A stretch of 64,000 nt of DNA. Source: Ktedonobacteria bacterium brp13. GTDB lineage: Bacteria > Chloroflexota > Ktedonobacteria > Ktedonobacterales > Ktedonobacteraceae. The notes beneath the pieces were generated by a model that was not told the DNA's origin, made no database searches, and saw nothing but the letters and a program-made list of their open reading frames with translations. A program made the translations under genes and the position numbers. Shown here in pieces: positions 18,209 through 31,115 of the stretch (the stretch's first letter is position 1; each line of letters opens with the position of its first letter). The stretch is taken from NCBI GenBank assembly GCA_015099395.1, contig AP024096.1:6799485-6863484 (forward strand). Direction: 5' to 3'.

Positions 18209-18247
18209 TGTTCTATCTGTCATGTATGTTATATAACACATAGAACA
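18209..18247 (-). promoter_or_regulatory. Probable GntR/YtrA operator
   Basis: TGTTCTAT (18209-18216) and ATAGAACA (18240-18247) form an inverted repeat enclosing a perfect 12-base palindrome TGTTATATAACA (18227-18238). The position, directly upstream of the regulator's ribosome site, suits autoregulation. Confidence 0.6.
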
Positions 18248-18252
18248 AAGGA

Positions 18253-18483
18253 ATGCAAGGGGTCGCATCAATGCCGTCCAACTCGCGCATCACGCCGATG
18301 CCTCTTCATGAGTTTCGGCATCGACCAGCGGCACCTGATCTTGCGCGCCTTGGTCAGGCCGTGGCGGATGGAACCTTGATTCCTCACATTGAGGTCGAAC
18401 GATCCTGGGAAGAAATTGAAGAGCTCGCCCAAAAGATGAAGAGCCGGGCATTTACTGGTAGAGTGGTATTACACGTACGCTAA
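18253..18483 (+). pseudogene. 3' remnant of a zinc-binding/MDR dehydrogenase
   Basis: The last 45 residues (LARLGQAVADGTLIPHIEVE, then WEEIEELAQKMKSRAFTG and VVLHV) look like the C-terminus of a medium-chain alcohol dehydrogenase or quinone reductase. The whole family is about 320 residues and only this end exists here: no Rossmann fold or catalytic domain precedes it. The first 25 residues look unrelated. It most likely is a leftover of a deleted gene, divergent from the GntR operon. Confidence 0.65.
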
Positions 18484-18628
18484 ACGCTCAGCCGAGGTGT
18501 AACCTGTATAAAACGTGTACATGATCTCTTCACAAATAATTGTTCGTGAGGTATACTGCAAGCAGCATGAAACCATATATGACCACCGTTTCATGCGCAT
18601 CCCTTGTTCAATCGAATAGCAAAATTTT

Positions 18629-18726
18629 ACTGCTAGGGGAGTCTGCGGACTGAGAAGTAGATGCATTATGCATGCGTCACTGACCCTTTGAACCTGATCT
18701 GGGTAATACCAGCGTAGGAAAAGCAG
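18629..18726 (+). promoter_or_regulatory. TPP riboswitch (THI element)
   Basis: The conserved parts are present: a closing stem CTGCT/AGCAG (18630-18634 with 18722-18726), the GGGG...CTGAGA core (18636-18654), a variable hairpin ATGCAT/ATGCAT around 18661-18672, then ACCTGATCTGGGTAATACCA and GCGTAGGAA. It lies about 87 bases before thiG and should reduce thiamine gene expression when thiamine pyrophosphate binds. A small hairpin ATGGC/GCCAT at 18742-18758 may be part of the switch. Confidence 0.96.
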
Positions 18727-18812
18727 ATCTCAGTCTCTTTTATGGCATGTTCAGCCATATCTCCCCCCGCATTCGCTATCTCTGTCCATAGGATAGGAAA
18801 GGCTGATTCATC

Positions 18813-19592
18813 ATGGAGATATTGAAGATCGGGACGCGTGAATTCCACTCGCGTTTAATGCTAGGTACGGGAAAGTACCGTTCGTTAGAAGAGATGCGCG
18901 ACAGCCTGGAGGCCAGCGGGACGCAGATCGTCACAGTCGCTTTACGGCGGCTCGACCTGACACAACCAGCGCAGCCTGGCATCCTTGATTATATCGACCC
19001 CGAGCGCTATACCATCCTACCCAATACTGCTGGCTGCAAGACCGTGCAAGAGGCTGTACAGGTTGCTCACCTGGCTGCTGCCCTGGGCCTACCACGTTGG
19101 ATCAAGCTAGAAGTCATCCCTGATCCGACCTATCTTCTCCCTGATCCACTGGCAACCTTAGAGGCGACGCATATCCTGACTGAAGAAGGCTTCGAGGTGC
19201 TTCCCTATATCAACGCCGACCCCGTCCTGGCGCAATACTTGCAGGATGCTGGAGCTGTAACCGTCATGCCGCTTGGCTCCCCCATCGGTTCAGGGCAAGG
19301 GATTCTTAATCTGGCACAGATCCAGATTATCATCGAGCAGGCCCGTGTCCCCGTTGTCGTCGATGCCGGGATCGGCTCAGCCTCTGATGCTGCCCTGGCT
19401 ATGGAGATTGGGGCCTCAGCATGCCTGATTAATACAGCCGTTGCTAAAGCCCAGAACTCTGTCCAGATGGCGACCGCCATGAAACTGGGCATCGAAGCCG
19501 GCCGTGCTGCCTACCTGGCCGGTCGTATCCCACGCCAGCAGCTGGCTAGCGCCAGTAGTCCTGTCACTGGCATCCCTGTATTAAAGGGGTAG
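18813..19592 (+). CDS. thiG: Thiazole synthase
   Basis: A 259-residue TIM-barrel enzyme that makes the thiazole phosphate of thiamine from deoxyxylulose phosphate, the ThiS thiocarboxylate and dehydroglycine. The family pattern is clear: SRLMLGTGKY at 13-22, NTAGC at 71-75 and WIKLEVIPD around 96-104, whose Lys98 is the Schiff-base lysine. Phosphate-binding regions (MPLGSPIGSGQG, VVDAGIGSASDAA) follow. The start ATG is preceded by AGGAAAGG. It is the first gene of thiG-thiE-thiS, under the TPP riboswitch, and is of normal length. Confidence 0.97.
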   Translation: MEILKIGTREFHSRLMLGTGKYRSLEEMRDSLEASGTQIVTVALRRLDLTQPAQPGILDYIDPERYTILPNTAGCKTVQEAVQVAHLAAALGLPRWIKLEVIPDPTYLLPDPLATLEATHILTEEGFEVLPYINADPVLAQYLQDAGAVTVMPLGSPIGSGQGILNLAQIQIIIEQARVPVVVDAGIGSASDAALAMEIGASACLINTAVAKAQNSVQMATAMKLGIEAGRAAYLAGRIPRQQLASASSPVTGIPVLKG

Positions 19593-19596
19593 TGCC

Positions 19597-20262
19597 ATGG
19601 CTATAGACAGCAAACGGATCCTCTGCCTGGTGACAGATCCGACAGTCGCTGATCTTAGTGAGCGTGTTGAGCGTGCATTAGCCGCTGGCGTCAACATGCT
19701 ACAGATACGTGGGCACCAGCTCTCGTCTGCTCGCCTGTACGAACTGGCCAGTACGCTGCATGCGCAGTGCCAGCGTTACAATACCCGCTGTATCATGAAC
19801 GATCGATTGGATATTGGACAACTTATAGGTGCGGACGGCTATCAACTGGGGCAGCAGAGCCTGCCCTTACCGATAGCGCGTAGATTGCTTGGTTCGCAGG
19901 CTATCATTGGCGCTTCAGTCCATTCGCTACACTCTGCAACGCAAGCACTTGAGCAGGGGGCCAACTTTCTGCTAGTCGGAACGATGTACGCCTCGGCCTC
20001 GCATCCAGCAGAGCCGCCAGCGGGACCTGCATTGCTCGCGGCGATTAGAACTGCGTATCCCTCCAGTACCCTCATCGCAATCGGCGGGATTACCCCATCA
20101 CGCGTCGCTCCATTGTTGACGGCAGGCGCGGGCGGGGTAGCAGTTATCTCCTCCATTCTGCACGCTCCGGATATTGCCGCGGTCGTGCATGAATTTCGGC
20201 AGGCACTGGAACTGGAGCGGGATGCTATAGATAAGAGTGAGCAGGCAAGCATAAAGAGATAA
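19597..20262 (+). CDS. thiE: Thiamine phosphate synthase
   Basis: A 221-residue TIM-barrel enzyme joining the pyrimidine pyrophosphate to thiazole phosphate to give thiamine phosphate. Visible motifs are MLQIRG near residue 30, MNDRLDIG near 67, and the phosphate loops LLVGTMYASASHP near 125 and AIGGITPSRV near 163. It starts 4 bases after thiG and ends about 14 bases before thiS, so the three genes are translated from one message. TenI proteins look similar, but the intact substrate residues and operon position favour ThiE. Confidence 0.93.
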   Translation: MAIDSKRILCLVTDPTVADLSERVERALAAGVNMLQIRGHQLSSARLYELASTLHAQCQRYNTRCIMNDRLDIGQLIGADGYQLGQQSLPLPIARRLLGSQAIIGASVHSLHSATQALEQGANFLLVGTMYASASHPAEPPAGPALLAAIRTAYPSSTLIAIGGITPSRVAPLLTAGAGGVAVISSILHAPDIAAVVHEFRQALELERDAIDKSEQASIKR

Positions 20263-20276
20263 GAGTGAGGATATCT

Positions 20277-20528
20277 ATGAATGTGGATATGACAAATGAT
20301 GGTCCTGGCACGCATCGTGAAGATGTGTTGACGATTACGGTCAATGGACAGGTGCGCGAAATCCCGCCAGGAGCGACTGTCGCTGACCTGTTGCAGCAGC
20401 TCTCTATTGAGGGTCGCTATGTCGTAGTGCAGCTCAATGGGCAGATCGTGCCACGAGCAGAGTTTGCGCAACAGGTCATTACCGGGGGCAGTACGTTAGA
20501 GATTATCACGCTGGTAGGTGGGGGCTAG
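20277..20528 (+). CDS. thiS: Sulfur carrier protein ThiS
   Basis: A ubiquitin-fold protein of 83 residues that carries sulfur to ThiG as a C-terminal thiocarboxylate. The last residues are VGGG, keeping the essential Gly-Gly end. ITVNGQVREIPPGATVADLL near residues 20-39 is the usual first half. The start is the ATG at 20277 with GTGAGGA before it; a GTG at 20265 is possible. The N-terminus is about 18 residues longer than usual. It is the last gene of the thi operon. ThiF and ThiO partners are not in the window. Confidence 0.93.
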   Translation: MNVDMTNDGPGTHREDVLTITVNGQVREIPPGATVADLLQQLSIEGRYVVVQLNGQIVPRAEFAQQVITGGSTLEIITLVGGG

Positions 20529-20536
20529 ACTTCAGT

Positions 20537-21310
20537 TCAGGTACGTGCCATGGTGATCATACCCATTCTTTCAAGCTCTCGCAGGGTTTCGAGTACCTCA
20601 TCAAATTTACTCGCCGTAGGATTGAGCAGGGTCGCGATCTTGCCGATCGTGCGTTGACCATCGACCAGTACCAGTACGCGGCGTAACGGGCGTTCCAGAT
20701 TTGCCAGTATCTGGGGATGAAGCGTTACCAGACGCTGCGGTATACAGGTCGTTATTAGCAGGTTATGGGGCTGCGTGCTTTGTGCCTCTAATGATCGTGT
20801 CTGATTGTTCATGCGGGGTAAATATGGGTTGGTGACTGGTGAGAGTTGAGGACTGCTGATCTGTGGCAGGGGTCTTGTGACACTTGGTAGCAGTGGATTG
20901 GTGACAATGGGCAGGCGTGGATTTGTAACCTGGGGTCGTTGTGGTAGCTGGTTATTGATAGTGGGTTGAGGGGCTACTGGTCTTGTCTGCCTTTGTGGTG
21001 AAACGGCTGGTGATTGCTGTACCGGTGGGAGGACCGGCATCTCTTGCGATGGCTGAGATGACTGATGTGCACGGTACCATTCCAACACACCGAGGCTTCT
21101 GGTAATCTGTACCGCCTGATCTCCTGCGATGGCGACATAGCCCTGCTGATTTAAAATAACGCAAGCTGTAGCGTGACCTCGGACAATGGTAACGACGACC
21201 TTTCCTCCGTGTAATACTGGTGTACGTAAGGAGAGATATGCCTCTATCTGTCCGGTATAACTTATTTCCTGCAACGTCGACAGTAACGTTGCGAAATCAA
21301 GAATATACAC
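20537..21310 (-). CDS. Unknown protein with Pro/Thr/Asn-rich linker
   Basis: 257 residues in three parts. Residues 1-80 resemble a DUF4388/PatA-type domain (FATLLSTLQEISYTGQIEAY, then GKVVVTIVRG). Residues 85-175 are a low-complexity linker with repeated TNP-L-P-V units (VTNPRLP, VTNPLLP, VTNPYLP). Residues 180-257 form a small domain (VLVDGQRTIGKIATLL, then LETLRELERMGMI) like the winged-helix tail found in similar regulators. It converges on thiS with 8 bases between them. It is probably a signalling or gliding-type regulator, but this is inference. Confidence 0.6.
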   Translation of the reverse strand: MYILDFATLLSTLQEISYTGQIEAYLSLRTPVLHGGKVVVTIVRGHATACVILNQQGYVAIAGDQAVQITRSLGVLEWYRAHQSSQPSQEMPVLPPVQQSPAVSPQRQTRPVAPQPTINNQLPQRPQVTNPRLPIVTNPLLPSVTRPLPQISSPQLSPVTNPYLPRMNNQTRSLEAQSTQPHNLLITTCIPQRLVTLHPQILANLERPLRRVLVLVDGQRTIGKIATLLNPTASKFDEVLETLRELERMGMITMART

Positions 21311-21665
21311 CCTGGAACCCCTTCCAACGGCTACCCTGTCTTATGCCCTAAAAAGCACAGAGTACTGACCGATTATGTAAGTATATGATAGTGGTTAGGA
21401 TATGTTAGGGGTAAGGGTAAGGGTAAGTACGATCTCTTCCTAACACAGCATAAAGCCTATTGTAGCACAACACTCCTGCTAATGGTTGTACTAAATCGAA
21501 GCTGGGTGGGCATGTCGCCTCTTCAGCCCCCCTCAATACCACGCATCACAATGTGCTACTAACTATTACGCATTTTTAACCTCCTCATTTGTGGTATATT
21601 TTTGAAAGTAGTACTATTTCTTCTTTAATGAAGAGATCTAGCAATACGAGCAAAGAGGTATCTGT
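21311..21665. other. 355-bp divergent intergenic region
   Basis: This gap holds the promoters for the unknown minus-strand gene and the MFS gene. A short GGGTAA repeat (three units and a partial, about 21406-21427) is visible. No RNA or small gene was seen. Confidence 0.5.
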
Positions 21666-23024
21666 GTGAGTCTTGTAGACAAAGATGACCAACAACCTTC
21701 GGTACCATCGGTCAATGACAGTTTTCTTGCCCCTTCTGAAATGACGGTTAATAGTTCCAATAGTCCTAATGATCCCTATCTGGCGCTGCGTTCGCGTGAT
21801 TTCCGCCTGCTGATCATCGGCACTTTTCTATCTTCAATTGGTGAACGTATGCTGGAGGTTGCGTTGGGCTGGGAACTATACGAGCGTACGCATTCTGCTC
21901 TGGTACTGGGCGGTGTTGGCCTGGTCTTGATTATCCCCGTTATCTTACTTTCGTTGCCGGCCGGGCACATCATCGATCGTTTTAATCGTAAATATATTAT
22001 GCTCTTCTCTCAATGCTTTCTGGTGTTGGGCTCGTTGGGCCTGACTCTGCTCTCTCTGTACAATGGTTCGCTTGCCCTTATCTATGTCTGTTTACTGATG
22101 ATCGGTTCGGCGACCGCTTTTGGGAGTCCTGCCAGTTCTGCCTTGACGGCGCTGACCGTGCCGCGAGACGCATTCGAGAACTCAGCAACCTGGAACAGTA
22201 GTTCATGGCAATTGGCCTCGGTACTGGGACCCGGTCTGGGTGGCCTGATGATCGCACTCTTTAAGACCGGGACTGCCGTCTATGCGCTGAATACGCTAAT
22301 GGCCGTTATATTTTTCATCCTGGTCTTCAGTGTAAAGACCAGTGGGCATGCTCGACCCGCTATAGATGTCGCCCTGTCAACTGAAGAGACATCCTCCTGG
22401 CATGACCTCTTTGAGGGTCTACGTTTCTTAAGCAAGACACAGGTTCTGTTCGCCGCCATCACGCTGGATCTCTTCGCGGTTCTGCTGGGTGGTGCAACAA
22501 CGCTCCTTCCGGTCTTTGCCAGTGATATCCTGCATGTTGGCCCTACAGGTCTGGGCTGGCTACGTGCCGCACCCTCGGTTGGAGCCATCTTAGTGGCCTT
22601 AATTGTTGCCCATCGACCGCCATTCAAACGTGCCGGGCGCACCCTGCTGGTCGCCGTCGTCGGGTTTGGCCTGGCAACGATCGTCTTTGGCCTCTCGAAG
22701 AACTTCTGGCTCTCACTCCTGATGCTCTTCCTCTTAGGGGGATTGGATAATATCAGCGTGGTAATTCGTGCTGCGCTTGTCCTGACGCGCACACCCGAGC
22801 ATATGCGTGGCCGTGTCTCAGCGGTAAATGCACTCTTTGTCGGGACCTCAAATGAATTGGGGGGCTTTGAATCAGGGCTGACAGCTCAGTTATTTGGCCC
22901 GGTCGTCTCAGTCGTTGGGGGTGGAATTGGAACGGTCCTGGTCGTCATCTGTATTGCGCTATTCTGGCCCGAAATGCGCCGCCTTGGAACCTTACGAGAT
23001 GCCGAGACGAAGGCTCTTGAGTAA
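21666..23024 (+). CDS. MFS transporter, EntS/MFS_3-like exporter
   Basis: A 452-residue major facilitator with a hydrophilic N-terminal leader of about 38 residues and twelve membrane segments. The family signature between helices 2 and 3 is GHIIDRFNRKYIM near residue 100. It resembles the EntS-like MFS_3 branch that exports siderophores, drugs or metabolites by proton exchange. Translation starts at a GTG with AGAGG upstream. It stands alone. The substrate cannot be told. Confidence 0.88.
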   Translation: MSLVDKDDQQPSVPSVNDSFLAPSEMTVNSSNSPNDPYLALRSRDFRLLIIGTFLSSIGERMLEVALGWELYERTHSALVLGGVGLVLIIPVILLSLPAGHIIDRFNRKYIMLFSQCFLVLGSLGLTLLSLYNGSLALIYVCLLMIGSATAFGSPASSALTALTVPRDAFENSATWNSSSWQLASVLGPGLGGLMIALFKTGTAVYALNTLMAVIFFILVFSVKTSGHARPAIDVALSTEETSSWHDLFEGLRFLSKTQVLFAAITLDLFAVLLGGATTLLPVFASDILHVGPTGLGWLRAAPSVGAILVALIVAHRPPFKRAGRTLLVAVVGFGLATIVFGLSKNFWLSLLMLFLLGGLDNISVVIRAALVLTRTPEHMRGRVSAVNALFVGTSNELGGFESGLTAQLFGPVVSVVGGGIGTVLVVICIALFWPEMRRLGTLRDAETKALE

Positions 23025-23165
23025 GCTCAAAAGCACGTATCTCAGTCATTGCAGAGGCGTTTGACGGTTCCAGGACGGCACATAGGAAAATTCTGTTATA
23101 GTGAAGATCTTCTATCTATTGCCCGGTTTCTCAACCTCTTCGGAAGAAGCGCAGGTAAGTAAGGA

Positions 23166-23708
23166 TTAAGCCTGGGTGGCATCATCAACAGGCTGAATTA
23201 GCCCGGTGGCGTTGGCTCCAAGCAGGAACGCAGTGCCATCTTCCAGGAGCGCCCATACGAGGTCAGAGACACCCGTCAGATCAGACGTTATGAGACGGTA
23301 GCTGTAGCCTGCGACTGACCCCAGTGCAGCACCTACAGCTCCACGCCATGCTCCCTGGATCACTGGCAGTTGATGACGCCGGCAGAGGATTGCCCCTGCG
23401 ACAGCACCTGCAACGAGGCGGCCAGTCAAGGATCCTTTTTGTAAACGGCTGGGTGTAAAGGGTAACTTGTCGCCGATAATCTCACCAATTGCCAGTACCG
23501 CCAGAATATTTTTAGTCTTTTGCGTTGCACTATCGCTGGACCAGGCCAGCAATGCTCCAGGCATCATACTACGAAGCCCGGCAGTGATACCCAGCAGCGT
23601 TGCTTGACGGTACACAACCGTGGGCGTTTGATCTGGCTCCACGATATGCATCGGAGCCCCTCCCGCAATATAAATAGTGCCTCTATTATTTTGACGAATG
23701 TTGCTCAT
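23166..23708 (-). CDS. DUF4126-like membrane-associated protein
   Basis: 180 residues. After about 30 hydrophilic residues the sequence turns into short glycine/alanine-rich hydrophobic helices (LLGITAGLRSMMPGALLAW, then LVAGAVAGAILC and WRGAVGAALGSVAGYSYR), the pattern of DUF4126 membrane proteins. GEIIGDKLPFTPSRL is a typical family motif. The role of the family is not known to me. It is a single gene, convergent with the MFS gene and followed upstream by the 5S rRNA gene on the same strand. Confidence 0.7.
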   Translation of the reverse strand: MSNIRQNNRGTIYIAGGAPMHIVEPDQTPTVVYRQATLLGITAGLRSMMPGALLAWSSDSATQKTKNILAVLAIGEIIGDKLPFTPSRLQKGSLTGRLVAGAVAGAILCRRHQLPVIQGAWRGAVGAALGSVAGYSYRLITSDLTGVSDLVWALLEDGTAFLLGANATGLIQPVDDATQA

Positions 23709-23917
23709 AACTTGCGCTCTGCCTTCCTGTCATCTTTTTTTACTCTTACCCAGAACACGTCTGAGTATCGTGAAATGGCACAGTAGACTCAATGGATTCA
23801 TATGGGTTTATATGGGGTCATCCGACTACATTACTTGTTCCCGTTCGCTTTTCTTTTTTATACGAGAGAATTACCCCAAAAGGTGACAGAGGTAGCAGTG
23901 GATAAGGGGATGAAAGC

Positions 23918-23945
23918 AAAAAAAACACCTGTAATGGGCAGGTGA
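23918..23945 (-). terminator. 5S rRNA terminator
   Basis: On the minus strand CACCTG-CCCATTA-CAGGTG is followed by eight T residues. The left arm uses the last bases of the 5S gene. Confidence 0.9.
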
Positions 23946-24066
23946 GACGGCGACGTCCTATTTTCCCATGCAGTCGCCCACATAGTATCATCGGGGCTGA
24001 AGAGCTTAACTACCGTGTTCGGGATGGGAACGGGTGTACCCTCTTCGCTATCGTCACCAGCTCACC
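23942..24066 (-). rRNA. rrf: 5S ribosomal RNA, unlinked
   Basis: The minus strand carries a full 5S gene: conserved CCCATCCCGAACACGG-AGTTAAGC in loops B and C, GGTGACGATAGCGAAGAGGG at the start and GGCGAC near the end. The two ends pair (GGTGAG with CTCACC). It lies about 1.6 kb before the 16S gene and on the opposite strand, with its own promoter and terminator. Exact ends are estimated to a few bases. Confidence 0.95.
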
Positions 24067-24095
24067 TGCACATACAGGCGTGTTCAACATGGGTA

Positions 24096-24124
24096 ACTAT
24101 ACCTCAGGCTTTGTGTTTTGTCAA
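24096..24124 (-). promoter_or_regulatory. 5S rRNA promoter
   Basis: On the minus strand TTGACA (24119-24124) and TATAGT (24096-24101) are separated by 17 bases, about 30 bases before the 5S gene. It is a near-consensus sigma-70-type promoter. Confidence 0.85.
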
Positions 24125-24392
24125 CCCCTGCTTCGCTTCCTCTTATCAGCTGTCTTTAGAAAGATGATAGGCTGGTATTGATCAGCGGGTAAGCGTACGA
24201 GGAGAGATGTGTCTCTAATTTATGTGCACAAATGCACTTTATTCAGATGTTATTTGCATTTCTCAATTTATACAATATATGTATGGAAATATTCTCATTT
24301 AAGCGTATGATATAATAAATCCATGATATACAGTACGTATAGTCATTCTATCAGGCGAAATGAGCCTGGATTTTAGAAAGAAAAGGGTTTGT

Positions 24393-24788
24393 ATGGTTAC
24401 ACTGAATGATGCGCGGAGAGTCATTGCTGCTGCTGAGAAAAAAGCAGTCTCGATTGGTCAACCCATGAACATTGCTGTGGCCGATGCTGGCGGGAATCTG
24501 GTGGCTCATGTCCGTATGGATGATGCCTTGCTGGGTAGTATCGATATTTCCATTAAGAAGGCCTTTACTGCGCGTGCCTTTGATACGTCTACAAAAGACC
24601 TGGCCACCAAATCCCAATCCGGCGGACAATTCTTCGGGATACATGCCTCTAATGATGGTCGCGTCATGATCTTTGCCGGTGGTATTCCACTCAAACGCGA
24701 TGGGAAGGTAGTTGGAGCCATCGGCGTTAGCGGTGGTTCAAGCGTGCAGGATCAAGAAGTAGCAGAAGCAGGTGCTAGCGCCTTTTAA
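24393..24788 (+). CDS. GlcG/HbpS-family heme-binding-like protein
   Basis: A 131-residue DUF336 (GlcG/HbpS-type) protein. The family pattern is complete: MNIAVADAGGNLVAHVRMD at residues 25-43, SIKKAFTARAF near 54, GRVMIFAGGIPL near 90 and GAIGVSGGSSVQDQEVA near 110. Members bind heme or corrinoid-like molecules or assist glycolate metabolism; the job here is unknown. The start is the ATG at 24393 after AAAAGGG; an upstream ATG at 24360 would add 11 residues. It has no partner genes. Confidence 0.88.
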   Translation: MVTLNDARRVIAAAEKKAVSIGQPMNIAVADAGGNLVAHVRMDDALLGSIDISIKKAFTARAFDTSTKDLATKSQSGGQFFGIHASNDGRVMIFAGGIPLKRDGKVVGAIGVSGGSSVQDQEVAEAGASAF

Positions 24789-25044
24789 TACGCCTTCTAC
24801 TCCGCATTTAAGCGGGGGAGCAGTATGCATTGGAGAGACTTATCTTCTGGATAGATCCTGTCCTTTTCCTGAGTATATCTGCCGCTGTTCCTGGCATAGG
24901 CCAGGGTGGCAAGCAGTTCTACTATAGCAAAAGCGCTCAGTGAAAGATCTGTCCAAATGGTCAGTTCTTGACCTAACGCTTCAGGAAAAGCAAAGGACGG
25001 TCGATACAAAAAGAGGGGACCTCAAAGATTGGTCCTAGAAGGAC

Positions 25045-25073
25045 TTGACAGGCCTGGCAACCTGTGGCATACT
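25045..25073 (+). promoter_or_regulatory. rRNA promoter P1
   Basis: TTGACA (25045-25050), 17 bases, then CATACT (25068-25073). It shares the downstream ACG/ACA context and spacing with P2. Confidence 0.8.
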
Positions 25074-25296
25074 ACGTGAGCTGTCGAACGCAAGACAATC
25101 TCTGATCTCTACGGATCAAGCTCCTGTCCGCTTTCACGCACCTGTGCCACGCTAAGGTGGCCTCTTCTGGGAATGATCGTTCTTTCTCTCCTCTCCAACA
25201 ATTCTTGTTGCTGTAGGAATGTCAGCCCTTTTTCTAAGTGAGGTGACGCCGAAAGAACAAAAAGTACCGAGCTTCGCGGACCTGCGAAACTGGTGC

Positions 25297-25325
25297 TTGA
25301 CAAACCCCAAGAGATGTGCGATACT
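25297..25325 (+). promoter_or_regulatory. rRNA promoter P2
   Basis: TTGACA (25297-25302), 17 bases, then GATACT (25320-25325), about 250 bases after P1. Tandem promoters are usual for rRNA operons. Confidence 0.8.
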
Positions 25326-25392
25326 ACAGCTACCGAAGCAAGCGAACGAAAAACACTGCTTGCCGGTTTTGAAGCAGACATGCTTCAGCAGA

Positions 25393-25404
25393 GCACTTTG
25401 ACAA
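25393..25404 (+). promoter_or_regulatory. boxA-like antitermination site, 16S leader
   Basis: GCACTTTGACAA resembles the NusB/NusE boxA sequence. A near copy, GCACTTTGAACAA, lies before 23S at 27302-27314. Confidence 0.6.
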
Positions 25405-25423
25405 CTGAAGAGTGGAAAGCAGA
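25400..25423 (+). other. 16S processing stem, left arm
   Basis: GACAACTG-A-AGAGTGGAAAGCAG is complementary, with one mismatch and one G-U pair, to 27245-27267 after the 16S gene. The two arms would form the long stem cut by RNase III. Confidence 0.85.
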
Positions 25424-25648
25424 AGAACACAGTAACTGGAACGTGTCTCTTTCAGAAGAGATACACAGCAAACACGTATATGTACAAGCTACCAGTTCCT
25501 GTCAATTCGGACGGAGTCCTTCGGGACACTGTCCACAACAATAATCTGCGATTATAATAGCCATGTTTTTATAACATGCGCCATGATTGCAACTTACCAT
25601 GCATTTTTCCCTGGCTTGTTTGAGCGAGGGTGAGATAAATACAAATTG

Positions 25649-30460
<4,812 letters not shown>

Positions 30461-30550
30461 TCACAGTGGTGATCCCACGGATGTGAACAGGACGATCGTC
30501 GAAGAGCATTGTGTGAAGACTGTTTCCTCTTGTGTGAGGAACGTCGCTCG

Positions 30551-30593
30551 CCGCAACGCGCTCGGCAAAATTGAGGATCTGTATCGTAAATTG
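30551..30593 (+). other. 23S processing stem, right arm
   Basis: CGCTCGGCAAAATTGAGGAT and the following bases are complementary to 27312-27358 over about 35 positions with one mismatch and a few G-U pairs. This is the RNase III-type stem that releases pre-23S. Confidence 0.88.
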
Positions 30594-30608
30594 GTAAAAA
30601 GGCAACAT

Positions 30609-30655
30609 GAAGAGGCTTTGCTTATTCCATGAGGATGAGCAAGGTCTTTTTTTGC
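30609..30655 (+). terminator. Terminator of the 16S-23S transcript
   Basis: GGCTTTGCTTAT pairs with ATGAGCAAGGTC (allowing G-U pairs), followed by a run of seven T. It lies just after the 23S processing stem. Confidence 0.85.
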
Positions 30656-30750
30656 GTGCTGATGATTGTTTTTGTAGCATTGATGGCATGATAGCCAGGA
30701 TATAAAATATATAATAAGTAGAGGCTAGTGAGGAGCGTATGGAGGGCATA

Positions 30751-30780
30751 AAAAAAGAGATACATCATGTGTACCTCTTT
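30751..30780 (-). terminator. Terminator of tRNA-Leu copy 1
   Basis: On the minus strand AGAGGTACA-CATGA-TGTATCTCT is followed by a T run. It sits just after the tRNA 3' end. Confidence 0.85.
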
Positions 30781-30784
30781 TTGT

Positions 30785-30871
30785 TGGTGCCGAAGGGGGG
30801 ACTCGAACCCCCATGCCCTTGCGAGCACAACGCCCTGAACGTTGCGTGTCTACCAATTTCACCACTTCGGC
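30785..30871 (-). tRNA. tRNA-Leu (CAG), copy 1, CCA encoded
   Basis: A class II tRNA with the long variable arm expected for Leu. The acceptor stem GCCGAAG pairs with CTTCGGC; the anticodon stem CAACG/CGTTG encloses the loop TTCAGGG, giving anticodon CAG for codon CUG; the T loop is GGGGGTTCGAGTCCCCC. The discriminator A is followed by encoded CCA. It has its own promoter and terminator. Confidence 0.96.
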
Positions 30872-30893
30872 TGGATCCGTTCAGGATGGGTAT

Positions 30894-30922
30894 ATAATAC
30901 TTCGTTATGCCAGTTTTGTCAA
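30894..30922 (-). promoter_or_regulatory. Promoter of tRNA-Leu copy 1
   Basis: On the minus strand TTGACA (30917-30922), 17 bases, TATTAT (30894-30899), about 23 bases before the tRNA. Confidence 0.85.
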
Positions 30923-30939
30923 GCGATCGTTAACAAATA

Positions 30940-30979
30940 ACAAGAGGCCCGAATCGTCTAAACAACTCGGGCCTCTTGT
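30940..30979 (-). terminator. Terminator of tRNA-Leu copy 2
   Basis: ACAAGAGGCCCGA (30940-30952) pairs perfectly with TCGGGCCTCTTGT (30967-30979). On the minus strand it is followed by TATTTGTT. It separates the two tRNA genes. Confidence 0.8.
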
Positions 30980-31009
30980 CTTAACATTGTCTTATCATTT
31001 TAAATTGAG

Positions 31010-31093
31010 TGCCGAAGGGGGGACTCGAACCCCCATGCCCTTGCGAGCACAACGCCCTGAACGTTGCGTGTCTACCAATTTCACCACTTCGGC
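31010..31093 (-). tRNA. tRNA-Leu (CAG), copy 2, CCA not encoded
   Basis: The tRNA body is identical by eye to copy 1, but the discriminator A is followed by CTC, so CCA must be added after transcription. The 17 bases before the tRNA (GGATCC-GTTCAGGATGGG on the plus strand) and the -10 box are also shared with copy 1, showing a recent tandem duplication. Confidence 0.96.
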
Positions 31094-31115
31094 CGGATCC
31101 GTTCAGGATGGGCAC

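Larger units (their letters stand above)
24789..25644 (+). other. rRNA leader region
   Basis: This gap before 16S holds two promoters, a boxA-like site and the left arm of the 16S processing stem (listed separately). Short open frames here (for example 24797-25009 on the minus strand) lack start signals and were not called. Confidence 0.7.

Noticed and set aside
21406..21427. GGGTAA repeats resembling a telomere
   Set aside because: Only three units and a partial inside an ordinary intergenic gap; likely chance.
24797..25009. 70-codon minus-strand frame before the rRNA promoters
   Set aside because: No start signal or domain; probably chance in the rRNA leader.
25396..25424. A third rRNA promoter at TTGACA-like TTTGACA
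   Set aside because: No -10 box at the right distance; the site is better explained as boxA and the left arm of the 16S stem.
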